A program made the position numbers and the translations under genes. This document shows positions 21,001 through 33,938 of a stretch of DNA of 64,000 nt, in pieces. Within the stretch, counting starts at the first letter, position 1; each line of letters begins with the position of its first letter. This DNA comes from Cymbidium sinense (Eukaryota; Streptophyta; Magnoliopsida; Asparagales; Orchidaceae), in assembly GCA_021442155.1 (NCBI GenBank), contig CM038218.1:62276268-62340267 (forward strand), written 5' to 3'. The notes beneath the pieces were generated by a model. That model worked only from the letters and a program-made list of their open reading frames with translations. It did no database searches and was not told the origin of the DNA.

Positions 21001-23344
21001 TCACAGAAAAATGAGTCAGAATATGTGGGATGTGTGAATATGGATATATATACATGCTTGTGTTTTTTTTCTGAGCTTGAAGGCCTCGATGCTAGGTGAT
21101 GACGAGATGAAAATCGATTATAGTGTTGTAAGACACTTCGTTACCTTCATGAGGCATCTTTAGTAAGTCATATCTGTTAGATGTGCTCACAGGCAATGTT
21201 GCAAATTTTGTCAATTTGACTTAGAAAAGGAGGGATGAATGTATATTACATTGTATATCTTCTTTCAGGTTTGAAGGCCTCGTCGGGCTCATGAGAGTAC
21301 GATGAGATGAAAAATCATGATGTCATGACATACCATTATCGTGAGGTGTCAGAAAGTCCGTCTGACCTACACGAGGGATGAAGTGCGTCAAATCATTTGA
21401 CGTAGAAAAAATGGGAGAGTGAAATGAACTGGCTTAAGAACATTAAGTAATCCAACATCTAATTTTAAACTAAAAGTGTCAAACAAAGAAAAAAGGGGAA
21501 TGTAAAATTATATACAACAAACATAAAAGTAAAACAAAAAAAAAGAGGGATGAAAAACACTTATGATTATCTAAGCAGAATTGAAAGTCCACTAAAGTTT
21601 TTAACCATACTCTTTCAAATGCTGCAAGTCCAACCCTTCAAACATATGGAATAGAATAAAAGGCTCTCTCCTGGCCTTATTTATATAAATTAGAAGGGGT
21701 AGTGAATGATCTACTTTCAAAAGAAAAGGAGGGGGAAAACGAATGTAGGAAAGTTTGAATAAAAAGAGGGGAAAAATGAGAATTATTCTGAAGAGTAAAT
21801 CTTCTTTTAAAATAACAAACTAAATTGTCCTTTGAACTTGTAGCTTCAAAACAAATCATAATGATCACTACTCTTTTAGCAAGCGGTGACGATCTAAATC
21901 AAAATCTACAAAAATGTAGAATGCTTTGTCAAAAGTAAGAAATTTCAATTATGATTTTCAAAATCAACGATATACTAATTAAGTGAAATTATCTAAGTAT
22001 AAATCACCGTGTGCTGAATATAGAGATTTTAAGTGCAAATTTTAATGTCTGAAGAGGTTGTGCAGGTTAAATTGGAATCTATTAAATATTAATTTAAAAA
22101 ATCTAATAAGATATTAGATCAATTTATAACATCTCCTGAGAATGCACTCTTATTCTGGCAGAATAGAAGGCAATTTATCAAAATCTACAAAATCATAGGG
22201 CTTCAATAAAATTATAATTTCATTCTAATTATGATTTTAAAATCAATGAAATCTCTAATTAGGTGAAATTTATAAACACCAGGGCGTCTATCTTGAATGT
22301 TTAATTAGTATTTGAGGATCTTTGCGTGGGTTGCTTTCCGGTTTAGTCTTAGGACTGAGTCCCGGTTAACAAAACCTAAAAACCTATAATAAGAGTTTCA
22401 AATCAGTTAAATATTTAAAAAATTGATTCTATCACGTGATAGTAGATCTAATCCTTTATTAGCAGCTAAACAGAGTTGACATATTCTAAAACTCTTAAAC
22501 ATATTCAAATTAATCAATTTTTCAAATCAAATTAATTAGCAATCTGAAACTGCTTAAATGGAATTCTATTATTAAAAACTTAAATCAAACTCAATCTATC
22601 CACCTTATAGCTTGTTTGCGGGGGACAAATTAAGAAAACTCTCAGGAGCGATATCAAATCAAGTGTTACTTATGTTCACTCTCAATCTCTTGTAAGGTAA
22701 ATTGGCCGTGTCCTGTGGCTTGGCCGTAGCTCCAGATGAAGTTGTCGCGAGAGTCCTCGATGGTGGTTTGACCAATCAGCTCCATTATATTACGATCACC
22801 ATAGCGTATGCTCCCCTCGCCCTTTGAGTTATCATGGGGTATACTTGATAGGGTAAATATCGTCGGTTAATGTAGACTTAAGTCGTCTCCTAGACAAACA
22901 TCCACCCCAAGTCTACAAAGATTTCTTGGATGACATAACATGTGCGATGAGGATCTCTTCGGTTGGGTCGACTACCTCCTCGACTAAGTAGACTAGGACC
23001 ACGCAGGATGGCGAACCATGGGATCTAGATCACGTTATCATTTCCCCCATCAGTTTAAATGAAATGATGAATTTCATAATTCTTAAATTCTAAAAACTCC
23101 ACATACGCTACTACATTACCATCTAATGACTACTTAATCAAAAGTTCTCTCTCACTTATTAGAGGGTAATTAACTATGGGCGCCTATAGAAACCCGAACC
23201 GATCTAAAGTCCTCACCAAAGGATGAAATATCTGGTAGTGTCTTATCTACTATTCCATCCCTTCTAAAAAATTAACCCATTACATCAAATCATTCTCTTC
23301 AATTCAAATATTTATCGAGAGGTCTGGCAAATTTTGAGCCCACA

Positions 23345-23366
23345 TTTAACTCACTGGGACAAGATT
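23345..23366 (+). promoter_or_regulatory. Element A primer-binding site position (degenerate)
   Basis: Directly after the LTR end: TTTAACTCACTGGGACAAG. By position this is the PBS. Comparison with 5443 (GATTTGGCTGGGGATAGG) suggests an eroded Asp-tRNA type site, but no full tRNA match remains. Confidence 0.4.
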
Positions 23367-24500
23367 CTCTTCCATCTTTGTCATATATGTGCTATAGCAA
23401 TAAAATTTTTTGAAAATTCAAAACAAAAATGGTGATTTAAGTGTGTAATAAATATGAGACTCTGTAGAATGAATCATTCAGAGTATATCTTTATTACACC
23501 ATTATTTTGTTCTCAGTAGCCTCACATCTTGAAAGTATGGGGTGAATAATTAATTACTAATCCCCATCTTTCACTTTTGCGTAATGGATCTACAAAGCAC
23601 TCTTTCACCATTCGCCTAGGCGTGGAGTAACATCGCCACACCGTCATCAACACGAGATCGGGGCTACCATTCAATTTGGTAGCTTTGAATTTCTACTATC
23701 GAATAATTGCGGTACCCACCCATGGTACATTTTGTCCAGGCTACCGGAAGGCTCAGCTCCACAATAACAGCGACAACCGCTATTAAGGACTCTCCGAGAA
23801 CTTCAAAAGGCTAGGTCAATATGAAGCCATAAAAAAAAGAATCAAGTGGGCAACCGTGTCTTTAATTCCTCGGTACAACGCGTCGATTGAACCTTTTATA
23901 GGAAAAGCATGATCATGAAGCTTCCTCATCAAGAAGAAAAATTAACCGAAGATAAGAAGGAGAAATGTGAGGGCTCAACAAATCTCCCTTTGAATGACCT
24001 AGTGAACAAGCAATATTATCGCCAAAAGTGAGTATCCATACCCACAACAACTTTGACAACCTAAAGTGGGTAAAAAGGAATAGCTCTACTGGTGAACCAA
24101 CCATATCAAGCTCCACCACCATAGAGGAGACATCCTGAAACACTGTCTGTCAGGATACATAAAGTTCTCAAAGTTGTCAAGGACAAAAGCCTAATGAAAA
24201 GAAGATTTCAGAGGCTTGTGGTGATGGAACATACTGAAGCTCCACCAAGAATGTTACCATCTCTTCTGGTAATTAGCCATCGAGCCCAGTACGCTTCGCA
24301 TGGTGAGCATCAGAGCGTGATACTTGGACCGCGTGTCCAAGAATCCCCTGTTGAAAGGTCCCAGTGAAAGGGTAAACAGATATGGAGGCCAAGGCCCCAT
24401 AATGAAATTTGAGTAATAGAGGACATCATACATATACTCAAATCCTAAAAATAACTCATCAAGTGGATACCCAAAAAGAAGGGATATCATGAAGACATAT
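23367..24500 (+). mobile_element. Element A leader, non-coding
   Basis: Shares several blocks with the leader at 5.47-6.2 kb, including GGGCTACCATTCAATTTGGTAGC and the CACAACAACTTTGACAACCTAAAGTGGG block. It contains a GTGAGT site near 24030 that is also a GTGAGT in the other leader (about 6126), a possible splice donor. The minus-strand open frames here have no known counterpart. Confidence 0.6.
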
Positions 24501-24501
24501 G

Positions 24502-26450
24502 ATGGTCGACACCGGAGAATCCTCTAGGGGATCCCATCGTCGATTAGATTCACCCCTACAAGAGAAGGTTGACTTTGATCGCAGTCCTTTAGTAGAAGAA
24601 GTGTTTGTTCCACACATTGAACCAAAGATCCATTGGAAACATCGATCAGAAATTCGTGTGTAAGAAGAAAATAATGAAGAGACCACTATGTAAGTGAAAG
24701 TTGTCTATATGGTCAGAGATATAGATGAACTTTCCGCCACACCATCAACAAATAATATGAATTGAACCCAACAAGAATTTGACATTTATGAAGAAGAGTC
24801 TTCAAAAAAATAGAGGATGATCTTCGATCTTTGCAAGAAGAAGAAGAAGAAGACCAATGAGAAAGATATGGGTGTCGGTATATGGTTGAACCAAAAATGA
24901 TCACGTACACACTTTTATATAACATCATCGCATACCAATAATAAATGCTCTATAAATACACAAGGAGAAGGGCCAAGTTCTTCCCCTGAAAATGAGCAAG
25001 GAGCAGAATAACAACAAGAAATAGAAGAAGAGGAAGAGCCTGTACTGATTGACGCCATGACGCTAGCTAGAGAGCAAAGAGAAATGCAACATCAAATGGA
25101 GGTCAAATACAAGGAGATTGTATAACTTGGTACCAAATGAATGATATGATGGTACAAATGAACATCATGATAGAGATATTGCAGAAGAATATCACATCAA
25201 GTGCATCACCTATTTTGTCTGCTAATCAATATGCAGTTAATAATAAAACTTCTATACCACCAGCCACTGTGGTATCTCAAGCTCCTACAGTATATACTAT
25301 GCATGAAGCGAGTAATGAAGTTAACCCATTACCTCTCAACATTATTCAAAATCGGCTACACCAGTGAACAAAGCTCGAAATAATAATCAATGAAAAGATA
25401 AAGGTAATCATAGCCTCGAGCAAAAGTGGTGAGTGGTCGCCTTTACCCAACCAATATGACCAAGTCTTGTACCGTTACAAGTAAATTTAATACTTTCAGT
25501 TTAATCCAAAGCAACATCTAACCCAATTTAAGGCTACTTGTGGTAATAGAGGAAATGCACCGCTTTTTCATTAGTGATCTACCGTTGAATGGTATGCAAT
25601 TGTCAAATGATTCGCTTAAAATATTTGCTAAATTAGAGACTATATTTGTGAAGAGGTTGTTAGTACAACGAAAAAATCACAATCCCGACCTTGCCTTGCT
25701 AAAAGGAGGAAAGATGAGTCGGAAAAAATTCAAGTCGCAAACCTAAGTATGAAGCGCGAGCAACAATTGGAAGAATAACATGTGATCCAATTGCTAATGG
25801 GCAATATGAATGATAAAATGACACCATTTCTATGCAAGTCATCGATTACAACATTCCAGGACTTGCTCGATATGGTGGCTAAATTCGAAAAGTTGAATCG
25901 CCATAAGTCTGAAGTCTATGTAGATAAAGCAAAGAGAAACAAACCTTTAGACTCAAGAAGAAATAAAATTCATGCCGCTTCCTATAGCTCAAATGGCAAA
26001 AAGTGGGTGATATACAATGTGGATAAAGGAAAGCAGCTAATGTATAATGATGATAAGAGAAAGAAGTCTATTTATTCTAATTCACGGCCAAAATTGGTAT
26101 TAGGATGTAATGACAAACCTCAGACTTTTCCAAGTGGTGGGGAGCATCCAAAATAAGCAACAAGAGATGATGAGCGAATGCGGCCATCTCTCAAGGAAAA
26201 GATGAACAAAGATATTCTTTAGAAGGGACTAAAATTATTTCAAGTAGTCAAGGCTACGTAAATTAAAAGGCCCGATCAAGTCAACAATCCAAATTACTGT
26301 CCCTATCATCGGATGATCAGTCATCCCATCAAAGATTATTATGTCTTCAAAGATTGGCTAGAAAGGAAGTATTGACGAGGTAAATTTATACTATCTAATA
26401 GTGTTCTAGTCAACTCAAAAAGAGAGTCTACAAGAATGATTATGTCATCT
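24502..26450 (+). pseudogene. Tat gag polyprotein (broken)
   Basis: Gag builds the retrotransposon particle. An ATG at 24502 starts MVDTGESSRGSHRRLDSPLQ, open to about 24663. A second piece is MNDMMVQMNIMIEILQKNIT at 25137. The gag core follows in broken frames: NPKQHLTQFKATCGN near 25506 (usual D-P-K-Q-H-I-A-H-F), then LPLNGM, FAKLETIFVKRL, and MIQLLMGNMNDKMTPFL and TTFQDLLDMVAKFEKL (25782-25900). Near 26290, [20 protein letters not shown] matches the C-terminal Cys/His motif of Tat gag (C-x-YHR...HPTKDC), with the last Cys now Tyr. At least five disruptions. Confidence 0.75.
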
Positions 26451-27429
26451 TCTGTAACATCCATCAAAGACAAACATAAAGGGAAATCAGTTCAAACTGA
26501 AGAATAACAAATAGTAGTCTCCAAAAAAGTGTGAAAATGTTGAAGCAGCTAAAAGATGTCCCTAGTGTTAAGTAAAATCACCACTTGAACCTATATTGGA
26601 CTTAAGAGAGATGCCTAAATCAAGTATTTGGGCTTCTCAGCGACATTCTGATAAGTCTACTTTGTTATAGCATGAGAAGCACTACTGCTCTCATAAATCA
26701 AAGAAGGCTAAAAAGAAGATCAAGAAGAGAACTACAACTCAAAAGATCATTAACAATCTAGAGGAGTATCACCAGAAACCATTCATTTAGACTTGTGACT
26801 TCATGCATAAACTTAGCATTTCAATCGGATGAAGAAGATAATGATGTCTAGAGACATGAATCATCTAGTGATGGATATTTTTCAACATCGTTACTAAAAT
26901 GACAAGGAAGTCGTCACCAACTCGTCAAAATTTTTATCGAAAGCAAGAAGAGCCTAAGAAGCTAATGTCTAAATTTTATTTAATGACTCAACAAGATAGT
27001 AACAGTGATGAAGATCTATGTTTTCGACGGAAGAGTCGACTCATCCATATCATCACATATGAATGAAGTTGAAAAATGAGTCTAGCCTTTTGGCCAATCT
27101 TCCGAATAAGAAGAGAATTTGAAGAAATTATCTCTTCAGAAGAATCAGCAAGACAAAGTGATTGAAGTTCAGTTGAGAAGTGATTAAGTCTTACCACCTT
27201 CATCAAAGTAGGGAAATGCAAATAAAGATAAAGGCAAATAAATTGAAGTCAACGAGGATATTATTCTCAAAAATCTTAGGGTAAACCCTAAATCAAGTGA
27301 GAAGATAGATTATAATATTCTATCACATTTGAGAACTATCCCTGCACAACTGAGTGTGTACAAGACTCTTTTGATGTCAAAAGACCTCCGGGAAACTTTG
27401 ATATAGGCTCTTAAAGATCCGGAGAGTTA

Positions 27430-28027
27430 TGAAACTTACTTTGCTGAAAAATGCATGACAAGCAAAACTCAAGATCTCCCAGTAATCACATTTTTTGAGG
27501 AAGATCTTATGTTGGAGATAGCGGATCACAACCATCCTCTTTATATTATTATAGAGAGTGATGACATCTCGATCAGCCGAATATTGATTAATCTAGGTTC
27601 TTCTATCAATCTTATGAGTCTAAAAGTATTAAAAGAATTATCACTGGATATCCAACATTTTGGGAGAGATAAGTTAATGGTTGATGGTTTAAATGAAAAG
27701 GGCAGAAAACTCTAGGTTCTTTTATTCTCCCGCTCAAGTTTAGGGATTTATATACAGAAGCCAAGTTTCATGTAATCGATGTCGATACATCATTTAGAGC
27801 TCTCTTGGGCCGGCCGTGGCTGCATGAGTATGGTTTGGTCCCATCAACTATGTATCAATGTATAAAGTATCTGAAAGATGGAGAAGAATTTAGAATTCCT
27901 AGTAACCTACAACCATTCTTCATCAATGAAGCAAAGATCTATAAAGATGCAAAATATTTCATCCTCAAAGAGCCTAAGTTAGCAAAGCCTCTTGAAGCGC
28001 TATCATCCACTTCAGGAACTAAATAAT
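27430..28027 (+). pseudogene. Tat protease domain (active site altered)
   Basis: Aspartic protease that would cut the polyprotein. VITFFEEDLMLEIADHNHPL (27481-27540) is the conserved run-in. ILINLGSSINLM (27583-27618) is the active-site loop, where Tat elements have a D-[TG]-G-S core: the catalytic Asp reads Asn and the next residue Leu. A stop at 27713 breaks the frame. LLGRPWLHEYGLVPSTMYQC (27804 on) is the typical family C-terminus, continuing to 28025. Inactive on sequence grounds. Confidence 0.8.
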
Positions 28028-28074
28028 AATTTCATAAAGTGAAAGAGTAGAAGCAAGGAGGAAGAAAGAAGGCA

Positions 28075-28860
28075 ATGCCAACTCTCCCTAAAGTACTTGA
28101 TTCTACACCTAAATTAAGAAAATCAGTTCCTCATTTGGGAAGTGACACGGAAGAAGGAGAAGATATTTCTGCCAAACCTAATATAACTTATAAGCTCTCA
28201 AGAAAAGTAGAGTATGAAATAAGTAATTCTGATTCAGACTATGATTTTGAATCTACTTATGAAAATAGAGTTCAGATGGCTATATCAAGGAGGATAGCTC
28301 ACTTGGCAAAGTCAGATGACTCACTTAAAATTATACCCATCCCTCAGCAGTGCTTCAAAGAAATTAGTCCACTAGAGGTTCATAATATTGAAGAATTGAT
28401 AACATTCTATATGCCGTCGTTGAGTGAGAGTGGAGGAACAAAAACTCTATTTTACAAATCTGAAGAGTCTTAACCTTACAACTTTGATCAACCTACTCAA
28501 AATGAAAATAATGATGAGATAGTGCTGATAAGAATACTAATATACTATCCACATAAATTATGAAGAATGATGCATAAACTTGGAATTCATATTGGAACTA
28601 CTAAACATAGGACTCAAATCTTTAACAAGATGTGGACTCAAAGAAGTCCTCAAAGTATCACGAAGAAGTGATAAGTTTATCACTAAAGGTCTTGGGTTCA
28701 TCTGCAAATCTCATCAAAATAGAGCCTGCTATAATATAATAGAAGCTGAGATAGAAACTCATAGTGATGAAGAAGATGATTCCCATGAAATTCTTCTTAA
28801 AAATGATGAATAAGTAGAACCCAAGCCCGCACCTGAAGAACTTGAAGATGGTGGACAAAT
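28075..28860 (+). pseudogene. PR-RT connecting region, acidic
   Basis: An open frame at 28075-28473 encodes 132 residues rich in Asp, Glu and Ser, for example EYEISNSDSDYDFESTYENR. A second frame at 28580-28813 ends with another acidic patch (ETHSDEEDDSHEILL). Both lie between protease and reverse transcriptase of element A. No domain is recognised. The acidic serine-rich composition suggests a disordered spacer. Confidence 0.5.
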
Positions 28861-29019
28861 GACTTGATGAAAAGTTAGTAAAATTAGAATTTAGAAATTA
28901 CTTTTGTGACTTTCAAAATGCGATTCTATGCGGATATGTAAAAGCTTCATCTAGCTATTAAACTAGATGCAACGCCTATAAGCAAGCTCAAATAAGATTG
29001 GAGATTAAGAATAGGTAAT

Positions 29020-29800
29020 TGCGTAAACTAAGAAGGATCAGTAAGGCTTTATCGGAGGAGAAGTATGCGATTGGATAGCCAACATTGTCCCAATTAGAAA
29101 AGAAGAATGGTCTCGCATTGAGACCTAAATAAAGCATGTCCAAAAGATGACTTTTCGCTTCCAATGTCAGAACTACTAGTGGACAACACTTCCAACTATG
29201 ACATGTTCTCATTTATGGACGGATCGTCGGGATACAACCAAATCAAAATGGCACCTGAAGATGAAAAACATACATCGTTTAGAACATCTATTGGAATCTA
29301 TTGTTAAATAGTCATACCTTTTAGCTTGAAAAATGCTGGAGCTACATACCAAAGAGCCATGACGCGTATTTTTGATGAGTTGATTCATTAAAAGATGGAA
29401 TATTATGTCGACGATTTGGTAGTGAAAAGCTTACACCATGAAAATCACTTTGAAGACTTAAGAATTGTATTAGAGAGAATCAGGAAATATGATCTTAAGA
29501 TGAATCTTCTAAAATGTGCATTCGGGGTATCCTCTAAAAAAATCCTGTGGTACATTATACATCACAAAGGTATTGAAATCGATCTTGCTAAGATCAAGCT
29601 TATTGTGGAGATGCCTCAACAAGAGTTTGCATCACCGACAAATACATTCATCCGTCGATTCATATCAAACCTATCAGGATGCTGTCAACCATTTGCAAGG
29701 TTGATGAAGAAGGATGCTCCATTCAAGTGGGATAAGGAGTGCCAAGAAGCCTTCAATAGCATTAAAAGCTATCTGTTAAATCCACCAATTCTTGCAGCGC
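29020..29800 (+). pseudogene. Tat reverse transcriptase
   Basis: Copies element RNA to DNA. In order: ANIVP near 29080, then out of frame to PKDDF, and LPMSELLVDNTSNYDMFSFM near 29160-29220. Next come DGSSGYNQIKMAPEDEKHTS (first catalytic Asp in FMDG), a stop in GIYC* (about 29307), PFSLKNAGATYQRAMTRIFD, a stop before ATG 29395, then MEYYVDDLVVKS with the intact YVDD pair. MNLLKCAFGV and IHHKGIEID close the domain. The frame from 29395 runs to 30102 (235 codons), the longest in the window, and continues into RNase H. Confidence 0.9.
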
Positions 29801-30030
29801 CTACTCTTGGGAAGCCCCTCATTCTATACATAACTGCATTAGAAGAGTCCCTTGGAGCATTATTGGCACAACATAATGAAGAAAGCAAAGAGAATACTCT
29901 TTATTATATTAGTTGGAGGCTGATTGGAGTAGAAATGAGATACTCTCTGATAGAGAAGCACTGTTTAGCATTGATCTTTGCACTCCAAAATCTTCATCAC
30001 TATATGTTATCTTACAAGATTACCCACATC
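29801..30030 (+). pseudogene. RNase H (first, retroviral-type position)
   Basis: In the same open frame as the YVDD box: KPLILYITALEESLGALLAQ (29812-29870), then ENTLYYISWRLIGVEMRYSL, IEKHCLALIFALQNLHHYML (to about 30008). Pattern and spacing fit the RNase H fused to gypsy RT. The frame ends at 30102. Confidence 0.85.
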
Positions 30031-30229
30031 TCAAGGATCGATCCGCTGAAGTACTTGATGACAAGACCAACGTTGATAGGTCGCTTGGCAAGATACAATT
30101 GATATCACATATGTTCACAGAAAAGAAGTGAAGGGAAAAGTGTTAACAGATTTAATAGCACATCCCATCCTGACTCTTCTCTTAATGACTCTGATGAGCA
30201 AATTATGCTCATTCATGAAAGAAAAAATT

Positions 30230-30660
30230 CAAAAATTTGGAAAATGTACTTTGATGGAGCCTCATCGATCAAACAAGTCTAACATTTAAATTTCCCAAGA
30301 GTAAGAGTAGGAATCGACATTATCTTCATTACACCAAAAGGAGGGATAATAAGATGATCATACGGATTGATCGAGTCAAGAACTAATAATGAAGTTGAAT
30401 ATGAAGCATTAGTGGCAGGTCTTGAAGAAGCTATTTTCATAGGTATTCATAATTTTCATATTTTTATCGATTTTCAGCTTATTATAAATCAAGTACTTGG
30501 CATCTATAGAATCAACAAGCTTAAGTTAGTTTTCTATCACAAGCGAGTTCTTGAGCTTATGAAGCAGATACCAAATATCACACTAACTCGAGTTTTTCGA
30601 TTCGCGAATAGCAAAGCCGACGTTAGCAAAACTAGCTAAGGAAATGACAAGAATGAATGA
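30230..30660 (+). pseudogene. Second, archaeal-type RNase H (Tat hallmark)
   Basis: WKMYFDGASS (30238-30267) gives the first Asp. RTNNEVEYEALVAGLEEAIF (30379-30438) gives the Glu. FIDFQLIINQVLGIY keeps the second Asp (usual YGDSQLVINQ). FANSKADV gives the last Asp (usual NxxADALA). Stops break it after SSIKQV, and a frameshift lies before the end. An extra RNase H between the RT-linked one and integrase defines the Tat clade. Confidence 0.88.
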
Positions 30661-31039
30661 TGATTTTAGCATGATCGACATATTTACTCGACGAGCTCTA
30701 GAGCCAGTAAAGTAGCAATCCTCGCAGGTAAAGGGATTATCAAATTTGACCCAACAGGATGTGACTTAGGTTGCCCCTCATACTCCCAAATATCAATAAG
30801 AATTTGTACTAAGAAGAGCTAAGAATGACATTGCTTCAAAAAAGTAGTATGAAGCCTTTACGGTAGAAGAGTCACGTGATTGGAGGTAACCCTTCATCGA
30901 CTACTTTAAAGAAGGCAAATTACCAAACAATAAATCATTGGCAGCTCAAATCGAGAAGAAAATGTTACGTTATGCTTTCGTCAATAATACTTTATATTGT
31001 AGATCATTCGAACAAATGTTGCTATGATGCCTAAATATA

Positions 31040-32107
31040 GGTGAAGGTTCCAAAGTGATGGTTGAAGTTCACGAAGGACTTTGTGGTGCACATTAGTCAG
31101 GTCCTAAGATGGCAGTAAAGATCAAAAAGATGGACTATTATTGGCAATCTATGGTGAGAGACTGTATTAATCATGCTAAGAAGTATCATGAGTGTCAAGT
31201 ATATGAGAACCTCATCCATCAACCTCCAAATCCATTGCACCCAACAATAGCATCCTGTCCATTCGAATGCTGGGGTACAATTGTAATTGGGCCAATTGAT
31301 CTGCCATTATCAGCTAGACATCGCTTCATCCTAACAACGACTGACTATTTCTCTAAGTAGGCTGAAGCTACCCCATTTAAAGAAGTTACTGCCAATCGAG
31401 TGATCAACTTCTTCATGCATAATGTGGTCTATAGATTTGGAGTGTCACGCCGAATAATTTTTGACAATGGCACAACCTTTAAAAGTGCAAAGATTTATAG
31501 ATTCGTCGATTGACATAAAATTGATTGGTGATACTATTCAATATACAATCCAAGAGTAAATGGTTTGGCAAAAGCTTTCAACAAGACATTGGTCAAACTG
31601 CTTAAGAAGATTCTCACGAAAAATAAGAGAGAATATCATACCAAGTTAATAGAGGCTCTATGGGTGTATTGAACTACTTACAAGATGTTGACTAAAGCCA
31701 CTCCTTATTCATTGGTATTTGGAACTAAAGCAGTTCTTCTGCTTGAAGTTGAGTTGCCTTCCCTTTTAGTTGCCATCCAATACAATCTAACTGAAGATCA
31801 AAATGCTCATCTAAGAATGGAGGAACTCGATGCGCTTGATGAAGTTAGATTGCAAGCTCATCAAAATATGGAAGTATATCGAGCAAAGATGTCCAGGGCT
31901 TTTGACCATACGGTGCGGCCTCGAACATTCCAAAAAGAAGAATTGGTCCTGGTGTTGAGAAGACCAATTATTCCCAATCGAAAATTCGATGGTAAATTTG
32001 AGCCTAACTGGGAAGACCCTTTTGTCATTGAAAAAGTATATCAAGGAGAGGCATACCAACTCATCAACCTAAAGGGTGAAAGACCAATGCCGCTAATTAA
32101 TGATTGA
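31040..32107 (+). pseudogene. Tat integrase
   Basis: Inserts the DNA copy. Zinc-binding region: VEVHEGLCGAH, then YYWQSMVRDCINHAKKYHEC (H-H-C-C pattern partly kept). Core: CWGTIVIGPIDLP, where the family has W-G-x-D and the first catalytic Asp is lost; TTDYFSK followed by a stop; RIIFDNGTTF with the second Asp; NGLAKAFNKT where the catalytic Glu reads Lys. C-terminal part open at 31685-32107: TPYSLVFGTKAV through FVIEKVYQGEAYQLINL. Inactive by residues and by stops. Confidence 0.9.
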
Positions 32108-33938
32108 TACTTGAAAAAAATACTATACATGACGACCACATTCTCGAGGTGCAATAGAAATCCCCCTACAAGACAGGGGGCATTTTTTAGTATATATATT
32201 TAGGTTGACATTGCGCTTCATGCTGAGATCCTTGAATGAATATATTTGCCCAAGATGAAAAAAGATTTTTCATAAAAATTTCCCTGTTACACAGGGGGCA
32301 TTTTAGATTTATATACATAGACGAAAATAATGCTACATGTTGAAACTCTCTTAAGAGCGTTTCAATTCAAATATTGACGTATTTGCTTAATTTCATTTTG
32401 AAAGCTCTTCTAAATGTGCTTTAAAATTCCCCCTGCAAGATAGGGGGCATTTTTTTAATTTATATCAAGTTTATTTAAGTTGACATCGTTGTGAGATCCT
32501 CAATATATTCTCGATTCAGTGACATCGAGCTTTATGCTGAAATCCCTGAATGTATTCCTAATTATTATGGTTAAGTTGCAGGTTCTTGTAAGGAACAAAA
32601 AGAATCTATTTCTACACATAAAAAGATAACCCTAAATATCAAAAGTTTATCTCCAAGATTTGCTAAATTATGAAGATCAAGTCAGAAGAACTCCCAATTT
32701 CGAAAGCTTCAATCAATTAAGTTGGAGAAACATCAACCTCTACATTCTGAAGTCTAGGACACGGATGGGTTCTAAAGGTCGAATTCAATAAGCCCAGAAA
32801 TGGCCAAGTTGCTGACGCTCTCCTCACTCAATAAGCCACAAGAAAAGGCCACAGTGGAGAGCCCCCGTTCGTCAATCTGATGACAAAACCACCAACCCAC
32901 TACAGCTTAAGTCGAAGATTCGAGTAGGTTCTAAAGGTCAAACTCAACAAGCCCAAATATGGCCAAGATATTGACGCTCTCCTCGCTCAACAAGCTGTAA
33001 GAAAAGGCCGTAGTGAAAGAGCCCCTGCTTGTCAGTCCAATCACGATAGTTGTTCAGTCTCAAACCAGATCTAGTTTAGTGATTACAAGCAACTAGGATT
33101 CAAGAGATCTTTCTACTTGATCGATAGATCATAACAATCTGAGGAAACTCTCAATTCAGGGCTACCTCAAATCAATCTATATATTACTCGCAAGGTGATA
33201 TCTCAATTTATTCTCAAGTGATGATCAAGCTCAAAGCACAGATCAAACCAATCTCCTCATTAAGTCCCTCAAAAGTAAAAGCGTGATCGAGGAAGCAATT
33301 TCATAGTTCATACAAAGCCGAGCGAACTAAAGGAATTTTGTGGTCATTCTCGTTAAAGTAGTTTGCTTAGACTAATAACCGAACATTTATATAAGTGGGT
33401 CATCTGTATGCACCCTTCAATAAATCTGTCAAAGCAACAAGCATAGGGTTCATGGCATACATACACTTTCTGACAAGTCAATATGGACAAATCAGGTCAA
33501 TCCTTCATCAAGTCTGTCAAGCTTAAAGCTAGGACAGAAGAAATTGTAAATCCAACCAAACACGGGTAAATCGATTCCCCAATGGAGTCCTTCTTTAAAA
33601 TAAGCAGGCCAGTTCCTCCATTAAACCCAACCAAGCATGAAGCTAGGGTTGGAGGAGACTCAAATCTGCAAGAATATAAAAGAAAGAGATCTTCAGCATA
33701 ACTATTGAAGTAGAGAGTAGATGGTGTAAGAACTCTTATCTTTCCGACAAGTAGTTTCTAAAAAATCGGTCAAGCCCACCATTTAACATGTCCTGAATAA
33801 GGTAGCATACTAATGACAAATCCTATCAAAGCTCCATAAGTTATCGCAATCGAAGCTGAAATGATCCAAGTTCTGTGGCCAGCCCAAAGGGTCAACCAGT
33901 TTTTAACAAATGTGACTCTCTCCATGCCAAATCACATT
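32108..33938 (+). mobile_element. Element A 3' non-coding region with tandem repeats
   Basis: Holds three copies of a unit starting with CCCCCTxxxAGGGGGCATTTT (about 32163, 32282, 32431). It also has two copies of a block of about 180 bp (TTCTAAAGGTCxAAxTCAA...GACGCTCTCCTC; about 32768 and 32929). CCAAAGGGTCAACC...AACAAATGTGACTC lies just before the LTR. The same region is recognisable in reverse in element B (54535-55080 plus 59205-60480). Confidence 0.8.
32160..32460 (+). repeat. Triplicated polypurine-tract-like hairpin
   Basis: Copies CCCCCTACAAGACAGGGGG, CCCTGTTACACAGGGGG and CCCCCTGCAAGATAGGGGG are each followed by CATTTT. Each is an inverted repeat whose 3' arm plus GCATTTT looks like a PPT. 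Element B keeps the three as complements near 60141, 60299 and 60410. Confidence 0.75.

Larger units (their letters stand above)
19161..23344 (+). repeat. Element A 5' LTR (4184 bp)
   Basis: Starts TGTTGACCTCCACATATGTG, ends GAGCCCACA. Matching landmarks in the 3' LTR: GTCATAAGTCAAG (19179/33970), a TA tract (19918/34749), AACCCTAACC and ACTATAATAAACCCGG (20018/34886), ACCGAGAAAGTAAGC (20331/35144), tandem GGTTCTTCTTTCGATTTTCG units (20650-20960/35470-35760), TTAGAAGGGGTAGTGAATG (21690/36500), GAGTTGACA (22476/37313), and a final hairpin (23174/38065). Relative to the 3' LTR it has lost a few bases after TGTTG. Confidence 0.9.
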
